64,000 nt of DNA from Bacteroidales bacterium (lineage in GTDB: Bacteria > Bacteroidota > Bacteroidia > Bacteroidales > UBA932), in the NCBI GenBank assembly GCA_012798805.1, contig JAAZMM010000044.1, positions 22,392-86,391 on the forward strand, given 5' to 3'. Below are positions 27,872-37,446 of this stretch, one piece after another. Numbering within the stretch: position 1 is the first letter of the stretch; every line of letters starts with the position of its first letter. The notes beneath the pieces are model-generated. The model searched no databases. It was not told the origin of the DNA and saw only the letters and a list, made by a program, of their open reading frames with translations. Position numbers and translations under genes: made by a program.

Positions 27872-29098
27872 ATGGAAACATTAGTACCAAAAAACTGGCC
27901 CAAGGGCTCAAATAACATTCTCAAAGTCATAGGCGTTGGGGGTGGCGGCAGTAATGCCGTACAATATATGTATTCACAGCAGATAGAGCAGGTCGATTTT
28001 ATTGTATGCAATACCGACAAACAAGCTCTCGATGGAAGTACCGTGCCGGTCAAACTTCAGATCGGCGGAATATTGACAAAAGGTCTTGGAGCAGGTCAGG
28101 ACGCAAGCATAGGTAGAAAATCGGCAATTGAGTCCAGAGAGGCTATAGAAGAACATCTGGGCGAAAACACACAAATGCTCTTTATCGCCGCCGGCATGGG
28201 TGGTGGCACAGGGACCGGAGCCTCTCCTGTAATAGCGGAAATTGCCAGATCCAAAGGTATTCTGACTGTCGGAGTAGTTACTCTTCCGGCGCGTTTTCTC
28301 GGCAACGAAGTGCTCTACAAAGCTATTGAGGGAGTGAAAGAACTCTTCAGACATGTGGACAGCCTTCTTATAATAGACAATGAGAAACTCTTCGATATCT
28401 ATGCCGACCTCGATATTCTGACACTTCTTCCAAAAGCCGATGAGGTATTGGCTACTGCAGTCAAGAGCATTGCAGAGATCATCACAGTTAGGGGCCAAAT
28501 CAATATGGACTTTGCCGATGTCAAGAAGATAATGCAAAACAGCAATGTCTCCCTAATGGGCATAGGCAGGGCATCCGGCGAAGACAGGGCCTATAAAGCT
28601 GTTGAAATGGCTCTCACATCTCCCCTGCTAAATCAGCTTGACCTTAAAACCGCAAAAAGAGCGTTGGTCAACATCACAACTTCGAGCGGTGAACATGTCA
28701 TTGAGGGAAATGAGGTAACGGCTCTTATGGAGTACATCAAAGAACTCACCAACCCCGATCTCAGTTCCAAAATGGGCCTTGTGCAAAATGATGAGATGGG
28801 AGAAAACATCGGAGTGACCATTATCGCTACCGGATTTGAGATGACACAGCTGCCCATCATCAGCGAAGACACGTTAAAAAACAACAGGATCGAGGTTAAG
28901 TACGATTTGACAAATAATAAAAGGGGTGTACCTTTGTGCCCCGACATCGAATCTCCCGTTACCAAAAAGGAAATGGTAATCGGCATACCTGCCCTAATTA
29001 CCGATAATCCGCAGACTATCAGCGAACTTGAGTCTGAGCCCGCAGTAATCAGAAGGGAAAGGATGTTGCAGCAACAGAAACTAACACAGAGTGAATGA
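27872..29098 (+). CDS. ftsZ: Cell division protein FtsZ
   Basis: VIGVGGGGSNAVQYM, GMGGGTGTGASPVIAEIA, NVDFADVKKIM-like motif INMDFADVKKIM. Confidence 0.96.
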   Translation: METLVPKNWPKGSNNILKVIGVGGGGSNAVQYMYSQQIEQVDFIVCNTDKQALDGSTVPVKLQIGGILTKGLGAGQDASIGRKSAIESREAIEEHLGENTQMLFIAAGMGGGTGTGASPVIAEIARSKGILTVGVVTLPARFLGNEVLYKAIEGVKELFRHVDSLLIIDNEKLFDIYADLDILTLLPKADEVLATAVKSIAEIITVRGQINMDFADVKKIMQNSNVSLMGIGRASGEDRAYKAVEMALTSPLLNQLDLKTAKRALVNITTSSGEHVIEGNEVTALMEYIKELTNPDLSSKMGLVQNDEMGENIGVTIIATGFEMTQLPIISEDTLKNNRIEVKYDLTNNKRGVPLCPDIESPVTKKEMVIGIPALITDNPQTISELESEPAVIRRERMLQQQKLTQSE

Positions 29099-30648
29099 TG
29101 AAACAGAGAAGAGTACGCTTTGCACCAAGTCCCACGGGGCCTCTACATATAGGCGGTGTAAGAACTGCACTATATAACTATCTTTATGCTAAACAAGCAG
29201 GAGGGAAATTCATACTGAGAATAGAAGATACCGACTCTCAGAGGTTCGTTCCGGGCTCCGAAGAGTATGTAATTGAATCTCTCAAATGGTGCGGCATTGT
29301 CCCTGACGAAGGTGTCGACAAAGAGGGCAAGGTAGTAGAAATACCCTGTGAGGAGCATCCACACGCACCCTACAGACAATCCCAACGCAAGCACATTTAT
29401 CGAAAATATGCTGAGCAGCTTGTAGCAAGCGGAAACGCCTACTATGCATTTGACACTCCGGAGGAACTAAATGCGCTCAGAAAAGAGGCAGAGGCCCAAA
29501 AAAGCAGTTTCATATACAATCACGAATCACGCAACTCACTCAAAAATTCACTCACGATTCCGGCTGATGAGGTAGAGCGTCGTCTTGCTGAAGAAGATGG
29601 GTGGACAATCAGATTCAAGATTCCTGAAAATAGAGTTGTGAAGATGTACGATCTTATCAGAGGCGACATCGAAGTCAACACCTCCACTCTGGATGACAAG
29701 GTGCTCTGGAAGAGAGCCGATGAACTCCCCACCTATCACCTTGCCAACATTGTTGACGATCATCTTATGGAGATAACAGAGGTTATAAGGGGAGAAGAAT
29801 GGCTTCCTTCCCTCCCACTTCATTATCTACTCTACGAAGCCTTTGGTTGGGAAGAGAACCGACCGCAATTTGCACACCTTTCGCTACTGCTTAAGCCTGA
29901 CGGCAAAGGCAAACTCAGCAAAAGAGATGGAGACAGATTGGGGTTTCCGGTATTTCCTCTCCAATGGATCAATGAAGATGGAGAAATCTCGCATGGCTAT
30001 CGCGAAGATGGCTATTTCCCGGAGGCATTTGTCAATATGCTGGCTTTTCTGGGATGGAATCCGGGAACGGAACAGGAGATTTTTACCCTGGAAGAACTGG
30101 TAGAGGTCTTTTCTCTTGAAAGAGTGGTCAAATCGGGCGCAAGATTTAATCACGACAAAGCAAAATGGTACAATCAGGAATATCTTCGCCGCAAAAGCAC
30201 TCAAGAACTTGTGGAGGCTTTTAGAGCACTTGAGGGAGAGCGTCTGGCCCCATTTGACGACCAATATGTAGGTGCAGCAGTGGAACTGATCAGGGAGAGA
30301 GCCTATTTTGTATATGAGTTCTGGGAGCTCTGCAGTTTCCTTTTCGAAGCCCCCGGGGAGTATGATCCTGCAGGAGTAAAAAAATTCTGGAAAGATGATG
30401 TTAAGGAGATTATTCCGCAAGTTGCACACTTGTTAGAGGATCTGGAACCCTTCAGCAAAAGTGTAATCGAAGAAAGACTAGAAAATCAGATTCGCTCCAA
30501 TGACTGGGGTATGGGCAAAGTCATGAATACCCTTCGCCTCTTCCTGATGGGTCGTAATTCCGGTCCCGGAGTAGCAGACATTATGGCTATTCTTGGCAAG
30601 AAGGAGGTATTACAACGGATCAACAACGCAATCACCCATTTGGGTTGA
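29095..30648 (+). CDS. gltX: Glutamyl-tRNA synthetase
   Basis: RFAPSPTGPLHIGGVRTALYN, KLSKRDG. Confidence 0.95.
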   Translation: MMKQRRVRFAPSPTGPLHIGGVRTALYNYLYAKQAGGKFILRIEDTDSQRFVPGSEEYVIESLKWCGIVPDEGVDKEGKVVEIPCEEHPHAPYRQSQRKHIYRKYAEQLVASGNAYYAFDTPEELNALRKEAEAQKSSFIYNHESRNSLKNSLTIPADEVERRLAEEDGWTIRFKIPENRVVKMYDLIRGDIEVNTSTLDDKVLWKRADELPTYHLANIVDDHLMEITEVIRGEEWLPSLPLHYLLYEAFGWEENRPQFAHLSLLLKPDGKGKLSKRDGDRLGFPVFPLQWINEDGEISHGYREDGYFPEAFVNMLAFLGWNPGTEQEIFTLEELVEVFSLERVVKSGARFNHDKAKWYNQEYLRRKSTQELVEAFRALEGERLAPFDDQYVGAAVELIRERAYFVYEFWELCSFLFEAPGEYDPAGVKKFWKDDVKEIIPQVAHLLEDLEPFSKSVIEERLENQIRSNDWGMGKVMNTLRLFLMGRNSGPGVADIMAILGKKEVLQRINNAITHLG

Positions 30649-30657
30649 CAATATTAT

Positions 30658-31101
30658 ATGATTATGAGAACTATTGGAATGGCGTCCGACCACGCCGGAT
30701 TTGAACTTAAGGAGTTTCTGAAACCTTATCTTAAATCAATGAGGTACGAGATCTTGGATTTCGGTACCCATTCTACCGGGAGCATGGACTATCCCGACAC
30801 CGCGCACCCTCTTGCAGAAGCTATAGAAAGTGGAAAAGTAGAGTGCGGTATAGCAATATGCGGATCCGGCAACGGCATTGCGATGACGCTGAATAAGCAC
30901 CAGGGTGTGCGGGCGGCTCTTTGCTGGACTCCTGAGCTCGGTGCCCTGGCGCGTCAGCACAATGATGCAAATGTTCTCTCGCTTCCGGCAAGATTTATCT
31001 CGCAGGAGCTTGCCCTGGAGATTGTAAAGAGCTTTTTATCCTCAGAGTTCGAAGGTGGAAGACACCGGCGCAGGGTAGATAAAATTGCAGTGAGCAGCTA
31101 G
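30658..31101 (+). CDS. rpiB: Ribose-5-phosphate isomerase B
   Basis: GMASDHAGFELKEFL, DYPDTAHPLAEAI, GIAICGSGNGIAMTLNK. Confidence 0.94.
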   Translation: MIMRTIGMASDHAGFELKEFLKPYLKSMRYEILDFGTHSTGSMDYPDTAHPLAEAIESGKVECGIAICGSGNGIAMTLNKHQGVRAALCWTPELGALARQHNDANVLSLPARFISQELALEIVKSFLSSEFEGGRHRRRVDKIAVSS

Positions 31102-31103
31102 AT

Positions 31104-31946
31104 ATGGGGTATTTTATACTGGAAGGATGTGATGTAGAGAAGGAATCGTTATCCGAATTTTTCGGAGAACATCTGGCTGCCTCAATCGATGAATACCGGA
31201 AAGGGATCGTACTTCCTGTTGACAAACCCTACAGGTGGACTTCGGCCGATGTGGTAAGAAAAATCAAATTCCAAATCCAGAAACATTTCAAGCAGAAAAA
31301 AATCAAAGTAGGCCATGCCGGCACTCTGGATCCTCTGGCAACCGGCCTGCTGATTGTCTGCGTAGGCAAGGCTACCAAAATAGCAGAAGAGCTGCAATCT
31401 CAGGAAAAGGAATATATTGCCACAATAGAATTTGGTGCGACCACCCCCTCTTTTGACCTTGAACAGGAGATTGACGCCTATTATCCTTTTAAGCATATTA
31501 CTGAAGAGATGGTGCGCAACGCTCTGAAAGAGTTTGAGGGTGAGCAATTACAGGTACCGCCTCTATTTTCCGCAAAGGTGGTTGATGGATTGCGCGCCTA
31601 TGAATATGCACGTGCCGGTGAGGAGGTTAAGCTACGCAAGTCCCTGATCAACATTACCGGGATCGAACTGCTCTCATTTACCGAAGCCTCTGCAGAAAAT
31701 CAGGAATCCGAAGAAAAGAATGAAGAGGAGAGCATACAAGAGGCATCCCCGGGTGGAAAATACTACTATCACCACTCGAGCAGCAAGAGCGATGGCACAC
31801 GTCCCTACGCTACGATCAGGGTGCGCTGCAGCAAGGGAACATATATTCGTTCCCTGGCCCGCGACCTCGGTTGTACTCTCGGCAGCGGCGGTTATTTGAC
31901 GGCTCTTCGCCGGACCGCATCGGGTGATTTTGTGCTAAATAATTGA
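31104..31946 (+). CDS. truB: tRNA pseudouridine(55) synthase
   Basis: VDKPYRWTSADVVRKIK, KVGHAGTLDPLATGLLIVCVGKATK, CSKGTYIRSLARDLG. Confidence 0.93.
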   Translation: MGYFILEGCDVEKESLSEFFGEHLAASIDEYRKGIVLPVDKPYRWTSADVVRKIKFQIQKHFKQKKIKVGHAGTLDPLATGLLIVCVGKATKIAEELQSQEKEYIATIEFGATTPSFDLEQEIDAYYPFKHITEEMVRNALKEFEGEQLQVPPLFSAKVVDGLRAYEYARAGEEVKLRKSLINITGIELLSFTEASAENQESEEKNEEESIQEASPGGKYYYHHSSSKSDGTRPYATIRVRCSKGTYIRSLARDLGCTLGSGGYLTALRRTASGDFVLNN

Positions 31947-32009
31947 TTTTTTGAAACTTTTTGAAATATTTTTCGTATAAGAGAGTGTTTTGTACATTTT
32001 TTTCCAGCA

Positions 32010-33059
32010 ATGAAATTATCCCAATTTTACTTTGAACTACCTGAAGAGAGAATCGCCAAATATCCGGCAACTTTCAGAGACGAATCGCGCCTTATGGTGC
32101 TTAACAAGGAAACCGGAGAGATTGAGCACAAAATCTTCAAGGATATACTTGATTATTGTAAACCTCATGACCTCTTCGTGTTCAACGATGCGAGGGTATT
32201 TCCTGCACGTCTCTTCGGAAACAAGGAGAAAACCGGAGCTGAAATAGAGGTTTTCCTTCTCAGAGAGCTCAATAAAGATCAGCGTTTGTGGGATGTACTG
32301 GTGGATCCTGCCAGAAAAATCCGCATCGGCAACAAATTGTATTTCGGTGAAAATGATGCTCTTGTTGCTGAAGTCATCGACAATACCACATCCAGAGGCC
32401 GTACTTTGAGATTCCTTTTTGACGGTACTTACGAAGAGTTTAAACAGACACTTCTGAGGCTAGGAGAGTTGCCTATTCCAAAATGGATACGCTCAAGAGC
32501 CGAAGAGTGTGATACTGAACGTTTCCAGACCATCTACGCTCAAACTGAAGGGGCTGTCGCCTGCCCTGCAGCGGGCCTCCATTTTAGTAAAATTCTCTTC
32601 AAAAGAATGGAACTCGAGGATATTGACACCACCTTCCTCACACTCTATATGAGCAACGCCCATTTCCACAATGTTGACGTAGAGGATCTATCCAAACACA
32701 AAATGGATTCCGAAAAGGTTGTAATTTCAGAAGAAACCGCATCCAAAGTCAATCAGGCCAAGGCTAATGGCAACAAAGTATTTGCTGTAGGCGTTACCAC
32801 CGTACGCGCACTGGAGACTTATGTCACCACACGCAATGAGATCAAAGAGCTGGACACCTGGACCAACAGGTTTATATTTCCGCCATACAAATTCTCGATT
32901 CCTGACGCAATGGTTACAAATTTCCATCTTCCTTCCTCCACAATGTTGATGAGTGCCGCCGCATTCGGAGGTTATTACAATGTAATGAATGCCTACAAGG
33001 TTGCCATTGACCAGGAGTATCGCTTTGGTACATACGGAGATGCGATGTTGATTATTTAA
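32010..33059 (+). CDS. queA: S-adenosylmethionine:tRNA ribosyltransferase-isomerase
   Basis: FYFELPEERIAKYPATFRDESRLMVL, PAAGLHFS, GTTVRALE-like GVTTVRALET. Confidence 0.95.
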   Translation: MKLSQFYFELPEERIAKYPATFRDESRLMVLNKETGEIEHKIFKDILDYCKPHDLFVFNDARVFPARLFGNKEKTGAEIEVFLLRELNKDQRLWDVLVDPARKIRIGNKLYFGENDALVAEVIDNTTSRGRTLRFLFDGTYEEFKQTLLRLGELPIPKWIRSRAEECDTERFQTIYAQTEGAVACPAAGLHFSKILFKRMELEDIDTTFLTLYMSNAHFHNVDVEDLSKHKMDSEKVVISEETASKVNQAKANGNKVFAVGVTTVRALETYVTTRNEIKELDTWTNRFIFPPYKFSIPDAMVTNFHLPSSTMLMSAAAFGGYYNVMNAYKVAIDQEYRFGTYGDAMLII

Positions 33060-33085
33060 AATTGTCTTTTAAGCACCCCAAATAG

Positions 33086-33134
33086 AATCATACTCCATAA
33101 TTTAGCGACAAAAAAGCTGATATGGAGTATGATT
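33086..33134. promoter_or_regulatory. Perfect 14-bp inverted repeat with 21-nt spacer; right arm covers the dprA start codon
   Basis: aatcatactccata (33086-33099) ... tatggagtatgatt (33121-33134); dprA ATG at 33122. Confidence 0.85.
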
Positions 33135-34231
33135 TTTACATTTGCGCAGCTGCTTTAAGTAAAATATTTGCCTATAAACCGGCAGTTGCGCTCCAACTCA
33201 TCGAAAGGGTCGGAGAGATAACCGAAATTTTCAAATTGAATAAAAGGGAACTCGGAGAAATGCTCCCATTCGACAAAGAGATTCTTGAGGCTCTCACTGA
33301 CCCCAGGCTACTCGAATGGGCACAGAAAGAGATAGATTGGGCGCACACTCACGGAGTTCAGACACTTTACATTACCGATCAGAACTATCCTTACCGGCTC
33401 AGAGAGTGCTACGATGCCCCTATCCTACTCTATTACAAAGGAAAAGCAGATCTAAATGCACGAAGGGTGCTTTCAGTAGTTGGCACCCGCAAATCCTCTT
33501 ATTACGGCAGAAATAGCTGCCGCAAGATCATAGAGGAGCTCGCCTCATCCAGCAAACCACTGGTAATAAGCGGACTGGCATACGGCATCGATGCGTCTGC
33601 ACACCGGGCCGCAATGGAGTACGGACTTCCTACCGTGGGAGTAATGGCTACCGGCATCGACACCATCTATCCCCCTCAACACCGGAGTCTTGCGGAGGAA
33701 ATGTTGGAAAATGGTGGCATCATCACTGACTTTTATCGTGGCTGTGAGGGCATTAAGATCAATTTCATCAAGAGAAACCGTATCATAGCAGGAATGGCGG
33801 ATGCCGTACTCCTTGGAGAATCACACTCAAAAGGGGGCGGACTTATTACCACCTCTCTTGCCTTATCTTACTCGCGTGAAGTCTTTGCTATCCCGGGACG
33901 AATCGGGGATGACTCTTTCGAGGGTTGCAACAGGCTAATAGAGCGGGAAGCTGCCAGAATAGTCACAAATCCCGGCACCATCAGTGCAGCTATGGGGTGG
34001 AGGGAGAAAACAAATCGCAGGAAGAACTCTACACCCGATCTTTTCGACGGTGTCACCGGCGATAATGCACGTGCAATACTCAATACCCTCAAAGATAGAG
34101 ACTCTCTGACAGCGGAACAAATTGAAGAACGCACCAGTATTCCCCTGCGGAACCTCTCCACCGAACTCCTTCAACTCGAGATTTCCGGTAAAATAGTGCA
34201 AATTATGGGAGACAAGTATTCAATTGCTTGA
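33122..34231 (+). CDS. dprA: DNA processing protein DprA/Smf
   Basis: VVGTRKSSYYGR, VISGLAYGIDASAHRAAME, GVMATGIDTIYPPQHR, FIKRNRIIAGMADAVLLGES. Confidence 0.94.
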   Translation: MEYDFYICAAALSKIFAYKPAVALQLIERVGEITEIFKLNKRELGEMLPFDKEILEALTDPRLLEWAQKEIDWAHTHGVQTLYITDQNYPYRLRECYDAPILLYYKGKADLNARRVLSVVGTRKSSYYGRNSCRKIIEELASSSKPLVISGLAYGIDASAHRAAMEYGLPTVGVMATGIDTIYPPQHRSLAEEMLENGGIITDFYRGCEGIKINFIKRNRIIAGMADAVLLGESHSKGGGLITTSLALSYSREVFAIPGRIGDDSFEGCNRLIEREAARIVTNPGTISAAMGWREKTNRRKNSTPDLFDGVTGDNARAILNTLKDRDSLTAEQIEERTSIPLRNLSTELLQLEISGKIVQIMGDKYSIA

Positions 34232-34241
34232 TATTTTTCCA

Positions 34242-34249
34242 TAACTTTG
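34242..34249 (+). promoter_or_regulatory. Bacteroidetes -7 element TAACTTTG 6 nt before the tatD ATG
   Basis: ccaTAACTTTGctgaatATGgcggaattc. Confidence 0.5.
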
Positions 34250-34255
34250 CTGAAT

Positions 34256-35029
34256 ATGGCGGAATTCATAGACACCCATGCACATTTGTACGATCAGGCC
34301 TTCAGCAAAGATATTACAGAGGTGATCCAACGACTGGAAGAGGCAGGCGTGAGCCATTGCGTACTCCCGGGGATCGACATATCCGCATACGAACCGATGA
34401 TTGCACTTGCAAAAAGCCGTCCTGACCTTTTTTCCCCCTGTATCGGACTACATCCTACATCTGTGGGTGAGGATTGGGAGAAAGAGCTCAATTTCGTAAA
34501 AAAACATGCTCGCGACCACCGTTTCGTTGCCATTGGTGAGATAGGTATTGACAAATATTGGTCCACAGAGTACCTTACCCAACAGACGAGGGTTTTTGCC
34601 GAGCAGCTGACACTTGCCGCAGAGCTTAACCTGCCTGTAATTATCCACTTGAGAAATTCCACTGAAGAGATATTCCAAGTGCTCTCCGATCTTCGGGGCA
34701 TCCCTCTCAGAGGTGTATTCCATGCCTTTTCGGGAAGTTACGAAACCTATAAACGTATTCTTAAACACGGCGATTTCAAAGTAGGCATAGGAGGCGTTTC
34801 AACCTACAAAAACGCAGGAGTCGCTGCTACACTGGAAAAGATTTCACTCGATGATATAGTACTGGAAACAGATGCCCCCTGGCTCACTCCGGTCCCTTTC
34901 CGCGGCAAACGCAACGAGAGTTCCTATCTGGTCCATATTGCTGCCAATATCGCGAGTATAAAGGGTGTTCCTATTGAAACTGTCGCAACAGCCACAACCA
35001 ACAACGCAAGAAAACTTTTTTCACTATGA
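34256..35029 (+). CDS. TatD family metal-dependent hydrolase
   Basis: FIDTHAHLYDQAF, GLHPTSVGEDW, AIGEIGIDKYW, LETDAPWLTP. Confidence 0.93.
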   Translation: MAEFIDTHAHLYDQAFSKDITEVIQRLEEAGVSHCVLPGIDISAYEPMIALAKSRPDLFSPCIGLHPTSVGEDWEKELNFVKKHARDHRFVAIGEIGIDKYWSTEYLTQQTRVFAEQLTLAAELNLPVIIHLRNSTEEIFQVLSDLRGIPLRGVFHAFSGSYETYKRILKHGDFKVGIGGVSTYKNAGVAATLEKISLDDIVLETDAPWLTPVPFRGKRNESSYLVHIAANIASIKGVPIETVATATTNNARKLFSL

Positions 35030-36060
35030 GCCAAAAAATACTTCTGATCTACACCGGAGGCACCATCGGAATGAAACAAGATCCCGAAACCCTGGTTTTA
35101 AAGCCCTTCAACTTCGGACTCATTACCGAGGAGGTACCCGAACTTAAAAAATTCGGTTACCGGATTGATTCACACTCTTTCGATCCGGTAATTGACTCTT
35201 CGGACGTAACCGTAACTTTCTGGCAGGAGCTGGCAACCCTCATTTATGACAACTACGATAAATATGACGGCTTTGTGGTACTACATGGTACAGATACCAT
35301 GGCATACTCCGCATCGGCGCTGAGCTTTATGCTTGACCGGCTTGACAAGCCCGTTGTATTTACCGGAAGTCAACTGCCTATCGGTATGCTGCGAACTGAC
35401 GGCAAGGAAAATCTTATCTCATCAATTGAGCTTGCCGCTGCACAGGATGAAAACGGCCATGCATTGGTGCCGGAGGTATGCATCTATTTTGATAGCTATC
35501 TTTACCGCGGCAACCGCACTACAAAATATAATGCAGAGTACTTTGAGGCCTTCCACTCAGCTAATTATCCGGTACTCGCCCAGGCCGGCATCCATATCAG
35601 ATACTACCGCGAATATGTCCACTATCCGGAAAAATGGGGTGAAGGTTTACGTCTCTACCTCAAAATGGACACCAATGTCGCTATTCTAAAGATTTTTCCC
35701 GGTATCACGCCCGCTTATGTGGAGGCAGTTCTTGGCACAAAGGGTCTCAGGGCAGTAGTTCTGGAGAGTTTCGGTAGCGGAAATGCACCCTCCATGGAGT
35801 GGTTTGGAAAAATGTTGTCCGAAAGTGTAGCGAAGGGAGTTATAATCGTCAATATCACTCAGTGCCATGCAGGAAGTGTGGATATGACAGCCTATGCCAA
35901 CGGAGCTTTCCTTATGGAGTGCGGACTTATCAGCGGATATGATATGACCACGGAGGCAGCGGTCACCAAATTATTCCATCTACTGGGTAGATTTTCTGAT
36001 AATGAAGAGGTAAAATCTCATATGAAGCGATCATTAAAGGGAGAATTTTCAAATAAATGA
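35026..36060 (+). CDS. ansA: Type I L-asparaginase
   Basis: LIYTGGTIGMKQD, VVLHGTDTMAYSASALSFML, FTGSQLPIGMLRTDGKEN. Confidence 0.93.
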   Translation: MSQKILLIYTGGTIGMKQDPETLVLKPFNFGLITEEVPELKKFGYRIDSHSFDPVIDSSDVTVTFWQELATLIYDNYDKYDGFVVLHGTDTMAYSASALSFMLDRLDKPVVFTGSQLPIGMLRTDGKENLISSIELAAAQDENGHALVPEVCIYFDSYLYRGNRTTKYNAEYFEAFHSANYPVLAQAGIHIRYYREYVHYPEKWGEGLRLYLKMDTNVAILKIFPGITPAYVEAVLGTKGLRAVVLESFGSGNAPSMEWFGKMLSESVAKGVIIVNITQCHAGSVDMTAYANGAFLMECGLISGYDMTTEAAVTKLFHLLGRFSDNEEVKSHMKRSLKGEFSNK

Positions 36061-36161
36061 ATCGTTATTTAAAAAAAATAACTAAATTGCGCGATATTTT
36101 ACTACATAACACGAAAACTATAACTATTTAATACATCGTTTAATTATTTAAAACAAAACTT

Positions 36162-36965
36162 ATGAAAAAATTTTTCATGTTTTTGGCAGTTCTCGGCCTA
36201 ATGACCGTATCTGCACAATTCCAGGTAGCTTATGCACAGGAAGAGACTCCTGAAGCTACTACAGAAGATGTTCAAGAAGCTCCCGCAGTTGAAGAAGAGG
36301 AAATCGTTGACCCATTCGCTGCAGGAAAATCTGACCAGCCCATGCACCAGGCCCTCAAACAGAAATTCATTGAAGGTGGTGCAGGTTTTATGGCAACAAT
36401 TTTATTGTGTCTCATCTTTGGTCTCGCTATTGCTATTGAAAGGATTATCACATTGAGCCTTGCACAGACTGATACAAAAAAGCTTGTTACAAAAGTGGAC
36501 CAGGCACTCAAAGAGGGTGGCATTGAAAAAGCCAAAGACGTTTGTCGCGATACCCGCGGTCCGGTTGCCAGCATTTTCTATCAAGGTCTTCTCCGCGCCG
36601 ATCAGGGTCTTGAGGCAGTTGAAAAATCAGTTACTTCATACGGCTCCGTACAGATGGGCCAGCTCGAGAGCGGTCTTTCATGGATTACACTCTTTATCGC
36701 TATTGCTCCGATGTTGGGTTTCCTCGGTACAGTTGTCGGCCTTGTTTTGGCATTTGACGCAATTGAGGTTGCAGGTGATATCTCTCCGGCACTCGTAGCA
36801 CACGGTATGAAGGTTGCGTTGATTACAACTATCGGTGGTCTGATCGTTGCCATTATACTCCAATTGTTCTACAACTATTTGATTGCAAAGGTTGAGTCCA
36901 TCGTAGTTCAGATGGAAGATGCCTCCATTACTCTGGTTGACCTTCTGGTTAAACATCAGAAATAG
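36162..36965 (+). CDS. exbB: MotA/TolQ/ExbB proton channel family protein with N-terminal signal peptide
   Basis: Signal peptide MKKFFMFLAVLGLMTVSAQFQVAYA; TolQ-like GLSWITLFIAIAPMLGFLGTVVGLVLAF. Confidence 0.9.
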   Translation: MKKFFMFLAVLGLMTVSAQFQVAYAQEETPEATTEDVQEAPAVEEEEIVDPFAAGKSDQPMHQALKQKFIEGGAGFMATILLCLIFGLAIAIERIITLSLAQTDTKKLVTKVDQALKEGGIEKAKDVCRDTRGPVASIFYQGLLRADQGLEAVEKSVTSYGSVQMGQLESGLSWITLFIAIAPMLGFLGTVVGLVLAFDAIEVAGDISPALVAHGMKVALITTIGGLIVAIILQLFYNYLIAKVESIVVQMEDASITLVDLLVKHQK

Positions 36966-37024
36966 TCCCTACCCGGACCAATCAATAGTGTAAACAATTT
37001 TAACAACGAATTAATCATCCTATT

Positions 37025-37441
37025 ATGAAATATATAAAGTATATCCAATACTTGCTGTTTGCCATATCAATAGTGTTGATTGCTGTTTTCTATGCGACTC
37101 AAACCGGGTCTATGGATGACAAAATCCTTGATGCAAACTTGATTTGGGCATACATACTTGTAGGTATAGCAGCGCTACTTGCAGTGATTTTTCCCCTTAT
37201 TAAGGCTTTTAAAACCAAAAAAGGATTTCTCAGGCTTCTGCTTGTGGTAGTAGGTACAGTAGTGTTGATCGGAGTTTGCTACCTGCTTGCCCCCGGCACT
37301 CCTATTGATATGAACATAGAGGTTTCAGCAGCTACCTTCAAATTCACAGACACAGCATTGTACGTTACATATGCCCTTGTTGGGGCTTCTATTATTGCAC
37401 TTCTCTGGAGTGCTATCCGTAATGCAACATTTAAAAAGTAA
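37025..37441 (+). CDS. Hypothetical membrane protein in the exb locus
   Basis: 138 aa, several hydrophobic segments, between exbB and exbD as in other Bacteroidetes. Confidence 0.75.
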   Translation: MKYIKYIQYLLFAISIVLIAVFYATQTGSMDDKILDANLIWAYILVGIAALLAVIFPLIKAFKTKKGFLRLLLVVVGTVVLIGVCYLLAPGTPIDMNIEVSAATFKFTDTALYVTYALVGASIIALLWSAIRNATFKK

Positions 37442-37446
37442 TTGAG

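Noticed and set aside
31946-31975. Tandem TTTTTGAAAC TTTTTGAAAT upstream of queA as a phased operator
   Set aside because: Only two clear units in AT-rich leader sequence; not distinguishable from composition.
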